A stretch of DNA of 12,248 nucleotides. It comes from Neisseriaceae bacterium. Its GTDB lineage: Bacteria; Pseudomonadota; Gammaproteobacteria; Burkholderiales; Neisseriaceae. The first letter of the stretch is position 1. The number at the start of each line of letters is the position of its first letter. Both the position numbers and the translations under genes were made by a program. Location of the stretch: positions 1-12,248 of the forward strand of contig JAFSQZ010000147.1 in the NCBI GenBank assembly GCA_017446355.1, written 5' to 3'. Below the pieces are notes generated by a model. The model was not told where the DNA came from, did not search any database, and worked only from the letters and a program-made list of their open reading frames with translations. Below, piece by piece: positions 1 to 6,875 of this stretch.

Positions 1-389
1 AAAATACGATTAATCAATGATAAAAAAGGTGAATCTTGACGTAATGTAGGCAATTCAACCACACCGTAAACACTGTGCTGTCGTTGTTGCTGATGCTGAA
101 TTTCTGTAAAAATAAATGGATATAAAATGTGTTCCAGTTGTTGCTTGGCGTGCGGATTTTGAAAGACTAATTGACGTACATAATCACGATTCAGGCAGCC
201 TAAATCATTGATGGATTGTTGCCCAAACGTTTTTTCAATCGTTTGTAATACAATATGATTTGGAGTGTTAATTAACTGGCTATTGACTTTATCGGCATCA
301 ATAATAGGAATATTCAAAAGAGAAAAATAAGCAGCGACCTGACTTTTGCCGCTGCCAATACCTCCTGTTAATCCCACCCACGCTGTCAT
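1..389 (-). CDS. coaE: Dephospho-CoA kinase CoaE, N-terminal ~129 residues (3' end outside window)
   Basis: Partial gene reading leftwards off the window. CoaE carries out the last step of coenzyme A synthesis, phosphorylating the 3'-OH of the dephospho-CoA ribose with ATP in the cytoplasm. I translated it by hand: it begins MTAWVGLTGGIGSGKSQ, which contains the P-loop GLTGGIGSGKS at residues 6-16, followed by the family's IPIIDAD motif near residues 33-39. About 129 residues are visible; full CoaE proteins are around 200, so roughly a third is missing. The ATG at 387-389 is preceded by TAAGGA about 8 bases upstream, and only 12 bases separate it from the pilD stop, so it is probably the last gene of the pilF-pilG-pilD-coaE operon, an order also known in other pilus clusters. 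A DUS 12-mer lies inside the gene. Confidence 0.93.
   Translation of the reverse strand, partial: MTAWVGLTGGIGSGKSQVAAYFSLLNIPIIDADKVNSQLINTPNHIVLQTIEKTFGQQSINDLGCLNRDYVRQLVFQNPHAKQQLEHILYPFIFTEIQHQQQRQHSVYGVVELPTLRQDSPFLSLINRI
190..201 (-). repeat. DUS (AGGCTGCCTGAA) inside coaE
   Basis: On the minus strand this is an exact AGGCTGCCTGAA, the 12-mer described as the Simonsiella-type DNA uptake sequence dialect. It lies in coding sequence and encodes GCLN in coaE. DUS are bound by the minor pilin ComP during natural transformation of Neisseriaceae. Confidence 0.75.
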
Positions 390-401
390 TTATATTCCTT
401 A

Positions 402-1265
402 TTACACACCTGATAGCGCAAACCACCAACGAATTAACGTCCCCACGTTTGCATAAAACAAAAATATTAACCAAGCAGCTATTGCTAAACAAGGTCCAAA
501 TGCCATCGGTTGGCTTTTACGTACTTGTCTGATAAGTGCAACAACCAAACCAATCAAAGCCGCAATAAATACAACTATTGGTAAAACTGTTAACCCAAGC
601 CAAGCACCAATTGCAGACAGCATTTTAAAGTCGCCATACCCCATACCTTCTTTACCCGTTATCCATTTGAATATATGGTAAAGCGACCATAGGCTTAAAT
701 AGCCAACGATTGCGCCGAGAACAGCACTTTTTAACGGAATAAAACCAGTGATGAGATTGAATAAAAGTCCAAGCCAAATCAAAGGTAAAGTCAATTCATC
801 AGGCAGTATCTGCTCATCTGCATCAATAAACGTCAATGCCACCACAAACGCAGTGAAAACACAAGCTCCAAGCGTAACCAAAGTATTGCCATATTGCCAC
901 GCCATCAGACCAAATAAAACGCCTGTGAGCAATTCCACCAAAGGATAACGAATGCTGATACTTGTCCGACAATTTGCACAACGACCACGCAGATAAAGCC
1001 AACTGATTAAAGGAATATTTTGCCAAGGACGAATAGCCGAACCACAATGTCCACAACGTGAAGGCGGATACATTAAATCAAATCTATCAAGTGTTTCTGT
1101 TGGTAAATTTAGATATGCTTTCGCCTCATTTGTCCATTGGCGGTTCAAAATAATGGGTAAACGATAAATCACTACGTTCAAAAAACTACCAATCAACAAC
1201 CCAAAAAGCACCGCCAATGAAACTGTTAGCCAAGTGTCTATCATCAATTCGTTTTGCAAAACCAT
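402..1265 (-). CDS. pilD: Prepilin leader peptidase / N-methyltransferase PilD
   Basis: Inner-membrane aspartic protease (GspO/TcpJ/PilD family) that removes the short leader of type IV prepilins and methylates the new N-terminal residue. It has 287 residues, the normal size. Features in order: first membrane segment with GSFLNVVIYRLP (about 26-37); cytoplasmic zinc-type domain with Cys71, Cys74, Cys96 and Cys99 as two CxxC pairs; several hydrophobic helices; FIDADEQILPD (146-156) and GYGDF (209-213), carrying the presumed catalytic aspartates (D148 region and D212). The presence of the cysteine domain predicts a bifunctional enzyme rather than a peptidase-only form. The ATG used lies 4 bases after AGGA and 7 bases beyond the pilG stop; a second in-frame Met at residue 8 has no ribosome site. 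It is co-transcribed with pilG upstream and coaE downstream. Confidence 0.96.
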   Translation of the reverse strand: MVLQNELMIDTWLTVSLAVLFGLLIGSFLNVVIYRLPIILNRQWTNEAKAYLNLPTETLDRFDLMYPPSRCGHCGSAIRPWQNIPLISWLYLRGRCANCRTSISIRYPLVELLTGVLFGLMAWQYGNTLVTLGACVFTAFVVALTFIDADEQILPDELTLPLIWLGLLFNLITGFIPLKSAVLGAIVGYLSLWSLYHIFKWITGKEGMGYGDFKMLSAIGAWLGLTVLPIVVFIAALIGLVVALIRQVRKSQPMAFGPCLAIAAWLIFLFYANVGTLIRWWFALSGV

Positions 1266-1272
1266 TTTCCTA

Positions 1273-2514
1273 CTACATTACGTTACCAATATTGAACAAT
1301 GGTAAGTACATGGCAACCAAAATCACGCCTACAATACTGCCTAATACCACCATAATAATTGGTTCCATCAAGGAAGATAGGGATGCCACTGCCATATCCA
1401 CTTCTTCTTCATAAAATTCAGCAGTTTTGTTTAACATATCATCAAGCGAACCTGATTCTTCACCAATAGAGGCCATTTGCAATACCATATTAGGGAATAA
1501 ATTTGTCGCCTGCATACCAGAAGTTAAAGAGATACCTTGATTAACTTTTGAGCGAATTTCATGAGTGGCTTCTTCATAAATAATATTACCAGATGCACCT
1601 GCAACCGAATCCAAAGTTTCCACCATAGGCACACCAGCAGCAAACAAGGTTGCTGTTGTACGCGACCAGCGTGCAATAGTCGCCTTGCGTACAATTGGAC
1701 CAAAAATAGGCAATTCTAATAACCAAGCATCAACTCGTCTTTGCAAACTACGAGAACGTTTATGCCATTGAATAAAACCAATAAGACCACCCACAAGAAA
1801 AATAATCACAATCCAACCAAACGACACAAAGAAATCCGATGCATCCATCATAAACTGCGTTAAGGCTGGCAATTCTGCGCCCATACCTTCATAAATTTTA
1901 CCAAATTCAGGCAGTACATACATCATCATTATCAAAATCAAAACAATTGCGACAACAACGATAGAAGCTGGATAAGTTAATGCACTTTTTACTTTTTTCT
2001 TGATGGATTCGGTTTTTTCTTTATACGTTGCCAATTTATCCAATAATGTTTCCAATACACCACCTGTTTCACCTGCATCTACCAAGTTAACATAGAAACT
2101 GTCAAAATATTTAGGGTGTTTGGCAAAGGCACTTGCTAAAGAATTACCTTGTTCCACATCATTTCTCACAACCATCAACATTTTTGTCATAGATGCATTA
2201 TCATGACCTTTGGCAACAATATCAAAAGCCTGCATCAAAGGCAAACCTGCTTTCATCATCGTTGAAAGCTGACGTGTAAACACCGCGATATCACCTTGAG
2301 TAATCTTTTTGGATTTACGCTTTTTCATTTTGGTGATTTGCGACACACGAATCTGACGACGCGCTAATTTCTCACGTGCTTCTGCTTCACTCTTCGCTTC
2401 CACTTCACCACGAATAATGGTGTCATTTTGAAGGCTTTTACCTTCAAATTGAAAACGTTTTTTGTTATCTAAAAGTGTTTCCAGCCAATTTGATTGATTT
2501 TCAGCTTTTGCCAT
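1273..2514 (-). CDS. pilG: Type IV pilus inner-membrane platform protein PilG (PilC/GspF family)
   Basis: Polytopic inner-membrane protein at the base of the pilus machine, thought to couple the extension and retraction ATPases to pilin insertion. Named pilG in Neisseria, pilC in Pseudomonas. It has 413 residues, typical of the family. Two T2SSF repeats are visible at about 78-203 and 281-405, each with the family signature: FDSFYVNLVDAGETGG (137-152) in the first and FPNMVLQMASIGEESGSL (340-357) in the second. Membrane segments fall near 183-203, 233-250 and 386-405. The N-terminal ~70 residues are charged and cytoplasmic. AAGGAAG sits 6 bases before the ATG, confirming the start. The gap from the pilF stop is 24 bases and to pilD 7 bases. 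Confidence 0.96.
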   Translation of the reverse strand: MAKAENQSNWLETLLDNKKRFQFEGKSLQNDTIIRGEVEAKSEAEAREKLARRQIRVSQITKMKKRKSKKITQGDIAVFTRQLSTMMKAGLPLMQAFDIVAKGHDNASMTKMLMVVRNDVEQGNSLASAFAKHPKYFDSFYVNLVDAGETGGVLETLLDKLATYKEKTESIKKKVKSALTYPASIVVVAIVLILIMMMYVLPEFGKIYEGMGAELPALTQFMMDASDFFVSFGWIVIIFLVGGLIGFIQWHKRSRSLQRRVDAWLLELPIFGPIVRKATIARWSRTTATLFAAGVPMVETLDSVAGASGNIIYEEATHEIRSKVNQGISLTSGMQATNLFPNMVLQMASIGEESGSLDDMLNKTAEFYEEEVDMAVASLSSLMEPIIMVVLGSIVGVILVAMYLPLFNIGNVM

Positions 2515-2538
2515 GATTTCTTCCTTATTGTTTCACCA

Positions 2539-4227
2539 TTATTCATTGGTAATTGCCAACACTTCCTCAAGAGAAGTGATGCCTTGCATTACTTTCAACA
2601 ATCCTGCACGGCGCAAATCTACCAAACCATCTTCACGAGCCATATTGGCAATATCCACTTCTGTACCACCACTCATAATCACGCTCTTCATTTTTTCGGT
2701 AATGGGCATTACTTCATATAAACCTGCACGCCCTTTATAACCTTTGCCACGACACGCATCGCAGCCAACAGGACGATACATCACCCAATCTTCTTTCAAA
2801 TCCTCTGGTCTAAATCCTGCTTGCAATAATGCGCTTTCAGGTGGTCTATCCATAGGTGCTTTACAGGCAGGACAGAGACGACGTGCCAAACGTTGCGCCA
2901 TAATTAAGTTAACTGAACTGGCAATATTAAATGGTGCTACGCCCATGTTTAACATACGTGATAAAGTAGCTGGTGCATTATTGGTGTGCAAGGTTGAGAA
3001 CACCATATGCCCCGTTTGTGCTGCCTTAATAGCGATATCGGCTGTCCCTAAATCACGAATCTCACCAATCATAATAATGTCAGGGTCTTGACGCAAGAAA
3101 GCTTTTAATGCCGATTCAAAGGTTAGACCTTGTTTTTCATTAACGTTAACTTGGTTAATACCTGGCAAGTTAATCTCTGCTGGGTCCTCTGCTGTGGAAA
3201 TATTGACATCATCTTTGTTCAAAATATTCAGGCAGGTATAAAGCGAAACGGTTTTACCTGAACCTGTTGGACCTGTTACCAAAACCATACCATATGGACG
3301 ATGAATGGCTTCTAATATCAATTCTTTTTGGAAAGGTTCAAAACCAAGTTGATCAATATTCAGACTGGCTGCATCTGAATTCAAAATACGCATTACGACT
3401 TTTTCACCAAACAAGCAAGGCATAGTGCTGACACGGAAGTCAATTGCTTTGGTGTTTTTAGAGAATTGTAATTGTATGCGACCATCTTGTGGCACACGTT
3501 TTTCAGAAATATCCAATTTTGCCATCACTTTAATACGCGATGCCAATTGTGAACGCAATTGTAGTGGTGGTTGCACCACTTCACGCAAAACACCGTCCAC
3601 GCGATAGCGCACACGTGCAATGAATTCATAGAACTCAAAGTGAATATCGGAAGCTCCTGCCTTTAAAGCATCGTACAAAATCTTTTGAATAAAGCGTGCA
3701 ACAGGACCGTCTTCCTCTTCTTCACCGTCCACAATCATATGTTGTGCTTGAGACTCTTGCAAACTAGAGTCTTCAACCATTTCTTGAAGTAAGGTACTGT
3801 TGTTTGAACCGAAAAACTCCAACACGCGAACCAATTGGTCATGACAGACAATAATGGGTTCAACAGATAAACCAGTATGGAAAACGGCTTTTTGATATTG
3901 TTGTAGTTGAGTGGGGTCCGACGTGGCTAAAAAGATTTTATTACCGCGTTTAAACAAAGGCACGCAGCGCAATTCTAACATTTGCGCTTCGGATAAAACG
4001 TCGTTGACTACTTTGCCTTGTGGATAATAAGTCAAATCAAATATGGGATAACCAAATAAGTTTGAAAAGAGCTCTGCTAACCCCATTGCATCAATGATTT
4101 TATCACCGATAACTGAGCTAATCACATCTTTACCGTTTTCACTGTTTGCAGCAGCTTCATAGGATTCAAATTGTTCTTTACTGATTAGCTTTTGTTGTGC
4201 CAAAACGCGCAATAAACCTACACTCAT
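2539..4227 (-). CDS. pilF: Type IV pilus extension ATPase PilF (PilB/GspE family)
   Basis: Cytoplasmic hexameric ATPase that powers pilus extension. It has 562 residues, normal for the family. Domain order: N-terminal MshEN-type region (about 1-140, with the LISKEQF motif at 14-20 and the YPIFDL motif near 60-65), then the secretion ATPase core. Walker A is GPTGSGKT (319-326), the Asp box is AEDPAEI (346-352), Walker B is IIMIGEIRD (384-392) and the His box is STLHTNNA (411-418). Four cysteines (C452, C455, C489, C492) form the zinc-binding CxxC pairs typical of PilB/PilF and absent from PilT. The start MSVGLL has no clear Shine-Dalgarno, but an in-frame alternative is not better. First gene of the pilF-pilG-pilD-coaE operon; its upstream region carries candidate sigma-70 and sigma-54 promoter words. 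Confidence 0.96.
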   Translation of the reverse strand: MSVGLLRVLAQQKLISKEQFESYEAAANSENGKDVISSVIGDKIIDAMGLAELFSNLFGYPIFDLTYYPQGKVVNDVLSEAQMLELRCVPLFKRGNKIFLATSDPTQLQQYQKAVFHTGLSVEPIIVCHDQLVRVLEFFGSNNSTLLQEMVEDSSLQESQAQHMIVDGEEEEDGPVARFIQKILYDALKAGASDIHFEFYEFIARVRYRVDGVLREVVQPPLQLRSQLASRIKVMAKLDISEKRVPQDGRIQLQFSKNTKAIDFRVSTMPCLFGEKVVMRILNSDAASLNIDQLGFEPFQKELILEAIHRPYGMVLVTGPTGSGKTVSLYTCLNILNKDDVNISTAEDPAEINLPGINQVNVNEKQGLTFESALKAFLRQDPDIIMIGEIRDLGTADIAIKAAQTGHMVFSTLHTNNAPATLSRMLNMGVAPFNIASSVNLIMAQRLARRLCPACKAPMDRPPESALLQAGFRPEDLKEDWVMYRPVGCDACRGKGYKGRAGLYEVMPITEKMKSVIMSGGTEVDIANMAREDGLVDLRRAGLLKVMQGITSLEEVLAITNE

Positions 4228-4277
4228 AAAACAACATATTTGAAAAAACTTAAAATAAATACAAAAAAATTTACGAA

Positions 4278-4283
4278 ATTATA
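4278..4283 (-). promoter_or_regulatory. Candidate sigma-70 -10 box for pilF
   Basis: On the minus strand this reads TATAAT, a perfect -10 box, about 50 bases upstream of the pilF ATG. The -35 position with a 17-base spacer reads TAACCA, only 3 of 6 matches, so the promoter would be weak or depend on an activator. Confidence 0.4.
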
Positions 4284-4332
4284 CAAGATAATAACTGTAC
4301 TGGTTAGCAAAAGGCAAAAAACACGCCTTTTT

Positions 4333-4348
4333 AGCATACATTTTGCCA
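4333..4348 (-). promoter_or_regulatory. Candidate sigma-54 (-24/-12) promoter for pilF
   Basis: On the minus strand the word is TGGCAAAATGTATGCT. The invariant GG of the -24 element and GC of the -12 element are exactly 12 bases apart, as in the sigma-54 consensus TGGCAC-N5-TTGC. Mismatches are A for C at position 6 and A for T at position 12. A start of transcription near 4322 would give a leader of about 95 bases before pilF. The adjacent pilR gene encodes a sigma-54 activator, which makes the site plausible. Confidence 0.4.
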
Positions 4349-4362
4349 CACTTTATCTGATA

Positions 4363-4408
4363 AATAAGGTGGATTTTAAGTTTTAAGTGTACCATTTTCC
4401 GCCTTATT
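4363..4408. repeat. 11-bp inverted repeat upstream of pilF
   Basis: AATAAGGTGGA at 4363-4373 is matched in reverse by TCCGCCTTATT at 4398-4408, with one mismatch that becomes a G-U pair in RNA. The 24-base centre contains TTTTAAGTTTTAAGTG. It lies about 60 bases upstream of the predicted sigma-54 transcription start, so it may be an activator site or part of a folded leader from an upstream transcript. Confidence 0.5.
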
Positions 4409-4571
4409 CAAAAAATTTTTTTAAAGATTAAGTGTGCTAAAAATGTTTCTTTCAACACGTTAATATTGGGCATTAAATTGTTTGATAACCATATTCTTTG
4501 TTTATTGAATGTGAATTTTTTTTTTGCACTGTATTTTTAGAATAACAAGTTTTGCAAACGTTTTGAAATAC

Positions 4572-4606
4572 AAAAAAGCCACATTTTAATGGAATGTGGC
4601 TTTTTT
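4572..4606. terminator. Strong bidirectional intrinsic terminator downstream of the aquaporin gene
   Basis: Perfect 14-bp hairpin: AAAAAAGCCACATT (4572-4585) pairs with AATGTGGCTTTTTT (4593-4606) across a 7-base loop. The GC-containing core GCCACATT/AATGTGGC is flanked by an A run on one side and a T run on the other, so it can end transcription in both directions. It lies 15 bases past the aquaporin stop and separates that gene from the pilF operon. Confidence 0.92.
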
Positions 4607-4620
4607 AAATCAAAAAACCA

Positions 4621-5298
4621 TCAATTTTCTGATGGGTCAATCATTTTCCAAGCGAAAGCTGCCAAAGCGGCACCTGCAAATGGTCCTGCGATAAAAATCC
4701 ATAAATTAGCTAATGCAGAGCCACCTTGAAAAAATGCAGGTGCAAATGAACGAGCAGGGTTAACAGAAGTACCAGTGTAGCGAATACATACCAAATGCAC
4801 CAAAACCAAGCTTAAACCAATGGCTAAACCTGCTAAATTATTGGTGGCACCATTGGTGCGAGAAGTTGTACCCAAAACAACCAATACAAAAACAAAGGTG
4901 AAAATAATTTCTGCGATTAGACCGCCCATTACAGAAACACCTTGTTGCAAATCATTTGCGCCAGTACCTGATAAGCCGTCAACATTAGAAGTTAAAACAA
5001 ACAACAATAAAGAACCAATAATGGCACCAATGACTTGGAAAACCATATACATAATGGCATCTTTAGAATTCATTCTACCGCTTAACATCACGCCCAAAGT
5101 AATGGCTGGGTTAATATGGCAGCCTGAAATACCACCGATGGTGTATGCCATTGCCACCACAGCCAAACCAAAAGCCAATGAAGTACCTACAACTGATGAA
5201 ACATTGTTAACAGGGTCGCAACCTAAACTTACCGCAACACCACAACCCATTAACACCAGCACCATTGTACCGAACATTTCTGCTAAATATTTTTTCAT
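4621..5298 (-). CDS. aqpZ: Aquaporin Z-type water channel (MIP family)
   Basis: Tetrameric inner-membrane channel for rapid water flow. It has 225 residues, close to E. coli AqpZ. Both half-helix motifs are present: HINPAITLG (61-69) and TSVNPARS (177-184). The four selectivity-filter residues expected for a water-specific channel are visible at F43, H168, T177 and R183, the same identities as E. coli AqpZ (Phe, His, Thr, Arg), so this is predicted to be a water channel and not a glycerol facilitator. Six hydrophobic helices are evident. The start is supported by AAGAAAGG (5305-5312) six bases before the ATG. It is monocistronic, closed by the hairpin at 4572-4606. A near-consensus sigma-54 promoter word and a large inverted repeat lie upstream. 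Confidence 0.95.
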   Translation of the reverse strand: MKKYLAEMFGTMVLVLMGCGVAVSLGCDPVNNVSSVVGTSLAFGLAVVAMAYTIGGISGCHINPAITLGVMLSGRMNSKDAIMYMVFQVIGAIIGSLLLFVLTSNVDGLSGTGANDLQQGVSVMGGLIAEIIFTFVFVLVVLGTTSRTNGATNNLAGLAIGLSLVLVHLVCIRYTGTSVNPARSFAPAFFQGGSALANLWIFIAGPFAGAALAAFAWKMIDPSEN

Positions 5299-5333
5299 TT
5301 TTTGCCTTTCTTGAATGCGAATTTAGGAAAACC

Positions 5334-5379
5334 AAAAATTAAGTTAAGTTCATACAAACTTAACCTTAACTTAATTTTT
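5334..5379. repeat. 15-bp inverted repeat in the aquaporin upstream region, with an alternative inner hairpin
   Basis: AAAAATTAAGTTAAG (5334-5348) is a perfect inverted match to CTTAACTTAATTTTT (5365-5379), with a 16-base loop. Part of the left arm, GTTAAGTT (5343-5350), can instead pair with AACTTAAC (5357-5364) across a 6-base loop, so the two folds exclude each other. It lies 36-81 bases before the aquaporin ATG. It may be a leader structure or a set of operator half-sites of TTAAGTTAAG type. Confidence 0.6.
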
Positions 5380-5413
5380 AGCGATTGATTAAAAAGTATA
5401 AATTAGAACCATT

Positions 5414-5428
5414 TTCAGGCTACCTGAA
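5414..5428 (+). repeat. DUS-like palindrome TTCAGG-CTA-CCTGAA
   Basis: Contains AGGCTACCTGAA (5417-5428), the 12-mer described for Eikenella-type DUS, and reads AGGTAGCCTGAA on the other strand. It forms 6-bp arms around a 3-base centre and lies in the upstream region of aqpZ. It differs by one base from the AGGCTGCCTGAA form used elsewhere in the window. Confidence 0.55.
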
Positions 5429-5450
5429 TTTTATACCAACTAAAATTGTA

Positions 5451-5466
5451 AGCAAAATATATGCCA
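5451..5466 (-). promoter_or_regulatory. Candidate sigma-54 (-24/-12) promoter for aqpZ
   Basis: Minus-strand word TGGCATATATTTTGCT. It matches TGGCAC-N5-TTGC[A/T] at every fixed position but one (T for C at position 6), with exact GG-to-GC spacing. Predicted start of transcription is near 5441, leaving a leader of roughly 140 bases that contains the DUS-like palindrome and the inverted repeat at 5334-5379. An overlapping weaker sigma-70 reading is TTGCTT (5450-5455) with TAAAAT (5428-5433) at a 16-base spacer. Confidence 0.5.
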
Positions 5467-5496
5467 TTGTTGAAAATAACTTTTTAAAACACGCAC

Positions 5497-5508
5497 ACGC
5501 TGCCTGAA
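5497..5508 (+). repeat. DUS variant ACGCTGCCTGAA
   Basis: Eleven of twelve bases match AGGCTGCCTGAA. It lies just upstream of the lipoprotein promoter, between the divergent aqpZ and lipoprotein genes. Confidence 0.5.
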
Positions 5509-5532
5509 AAAATATTCGTTATTTCGTTATGT

Positions 5533-5541
5533 TGTTATAAT
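5533..5541 (+). promoter_or_regulatory. Extended -10 promoter TGTTATAAT for the lipoprotein gene
   Basis: A perfect TATAAT (5536-5541) with an upstream TGn extension. There is no good -35 box, which is common for extended -10 promoters. Predicted transcription start near 5548 gives a leader of about 30 bases to the ATG at 5579. It overlaps the earlier ATG at 5540, so that codon cannot be the start from this promoter. Confidence 0.6.
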
Positions 5542-5578
5542 GCACTACAACTTAACGCCTTTAAGATTAGAGATTTTT

Positions 5579-6139
5579 ATGAAGCATTTTATTCTTTCAT
5601 TATGTTTTCTTATGCTTTGTAGTTGTGCAACCAGTTTTGTGGAAGATATTGGCAAAGATGATTTAATTGATTTTGATACCGATAAAATTATCGCTATTGG
5701 TAAATTCAAAGATAATAAACTTAAATTTAAAGATGCAAATGAATTTATCGTTATTGGAGAGAAATATGTTTATCAGCCTACAAATGCTTTAAGTAATACC
5801 ATTTCTCAAATTCCAAATAAATCAGAAAGATATACCGTATTAACTGATAATGTAGATATTGTTATCGGTTTAAATGGCGTGGCTCAATTTCAAAAATGCT
5901 TTTATTTAAAAATAAATGATTTTACTCAATCTTTCTGTGGTGGCAGTGCAAATGAAATGAAGATTTACAAAAAAACTTTTGAAGTTGAAAACCAATATGC
6001 CATTAAAACCAATATCAATGTTCATCTTAAATCTAAAAACAAAGCAAAAGAAATGGTTTCCAAAACATTAAGACCTTTCGCAACGGTTTTAGATTTAATG
6101 ATATTTCCTGTTTATATTATTGGAAATGATTGGAATTGA
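5579..6139 (+). CDS. Putative lipoprotein of unknown function
   Basis: 186 residues from the ATG at 5579, preceded by AGAG 6 bases upstream. I do not recognise the family. The N-terminus MKHFILSLCFLMLCSCA is a short lipoprotein signal peptide with lipobox LCSC, so cleavage is predicted before Cys16 and a lipid anchor there; the residue after it is Ala, compatible with outer-membrane sorting. The mature part is charged, Lys- and Asp-rich, and predicted mostly beta, with a pair of cysteines at about 120 and 131. The C-terminus has a hydrophobic stretch, LDLMIFPVYIIG, loosely like the ends of YceK/YidQ-type small lipoproteins (weak resemblance only). A longer reading from 5540 adds 13 residues that ruin the signal peptide. 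The gene is noticeably more AT-rich than its neighbours, and its last 23 bases overlap the end of rlmB on the other strand. Confidence 0.72.
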   Translation: MKHFILSLCFLMLCSCATSFVEDIGKDDLIDFDTDKIIAIGKFKDNKLKFKDANEFIVIGEKYVYQPTNALSNTISQIPNKSERYTVLTDNVDIVIGLNGVAQFQKCFYLKINDFTQSFCGGSANEMKIYKKTFEVENQYAIKTNINVHLKSKNKAKEMVSKTLRPFATVLDLMIFPVYIIGNDWN

Positions 6140-6875
6140 TGTTTAATCTTTGTCGGCGTGTTTCTGCCATCACCATAGCAGCGGATACAGAAATATTCAT
6201 ACTTTGCACAGTGCCAAACATTGGAATAGAAACCAATTCATCGCAACATTCACGCGTCAGGCGGCGCATACCTTCGCCTTCGTTGCCCATTACCCACGCT
6301 ACGTTTTTTGGAACGTCGTAACTAAATAAATGACTGTCGCCATTCATATCTGTGCCAACCACCCAAATACCGTACTCTTTCAACTCACGCAGCGTGCGTG
6401 CTAAATTGGTTACCGTGATATACGGCACGACTTCTGCTGCGCCACACGCGACTTTGCTTACTGTGGCATTTAAACCAACGCTTTTATCTTTTGGCGCAAT
6501 CACGGCATGTACACCCATTGCGTCCGCAGTACGTAAACACGCGCCTAAATTGTGGGGGTCAGTAATGCCATCAAGCACCAGTAAAAATGCTGGTTCGTTT
6601 AAATGTTCCAACACATCTTCCAAATGGATATGGTTTTTAGACGCATCAATAAACCCCAATACGCCTTGATGACGCGCACCGCGACTCATATTGTTTAAGC
6701 GCGTAATGTCTACAAAATGTACACGAATATTTTGTTCATTCGCTTTTGCCAAAACTTCGCGCACGCGTGCATCGTTTTTGCCTTCTTGCACGTATAATTC
6801 CATTAAAGATTTAGGGTTTTGCCACAACCGTGCATTCACCGCATGAAAACCGTAAATTAAACGTTGATTTGCCAT
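6117..6875 (-). CDS. rlmB: 23S rRNA (guanosine-2251 2'-O)-methyltransferase RlmB
   Basis: SPOUT-class methyltransferase that uses S-adenosylmethionine to methylate the ribose of G2251 in the peptidyl-transferase P loop of 23S rRNA. It has 252 residues, close to E. coli RlmB (about 243). The N-terminal substrate-binding domain starts with LIYGFHAVNARL (6-17). The knotted catalytic domain carries DPHNLGACLRTADAMG (106-121, motif 1 with N109 and R115), VMGNEGEGM (195-203, motif 2) and SMNISVSAAM (225-234, motif 3). The ATG at 6875 has no obvious Shine-Dalgarno. A possible -10, TATGAT, is at 6906-6911 on the minus strand. Its last codons overlap the convergent lipoprotein gene by 23 bases, so no intrinsic terminator fits between them. 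Confidence 0.94.
   Translation of the reverse strand: MANQRLIYGFHAVNARLWQNPKSLMELYVQEGKNDARVREVLAKANEQNIRVHFVDITRLNNMSRGARHQGVLGFIDASKNHIHLEDVLEHLNEPAFLLVLDGITDPHNLGACLRTADAMGVHAVIAPKDKSVGLNATVSKVACGAAEVVPYITVTNLARTLRELKEYGIWVVGTDMNGDSHLFSYDVPKNVAWVMGNEGEGMRRLTRECCDELVSIPMFGTVQSMNISVSAAMVMAETRRQRLNINSNHFQ

Larger units (their letters stand above)
4228..4620. other. 393-base intergenic region between pilF and the aquaporin gene
   Basis: No open reading frame of interest and no tRNA-like structure. Very AT-rich. From right to left it holds the aquaporin terminator, repeated AAGTGT words, an 11-bp inverted repeat, a -24/-12-like promoter word and a consensus -10 box, all placed to serve pilF on the minus strand. 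The stretch 4440-4571 contains a run of ten T and nothing else I can assign. Confidence 0.7.

Noticed and set aside
4820..5314. 164-residue open frame on the plus strand opposite aqpZ
   Set aside because: It is an antisense shadow of aqpZ, rich in Pro/Thr/Lys, with no ribosome site or recognisable domain. The aqpZ motifs on the other strand are decisive.
5540..5578. Earlier ATG for the lipoprotein
   Set aside because: The ATG at 5540 overlaps the TATAAT box and would put 13 polar residues in front of a good signal peptide.
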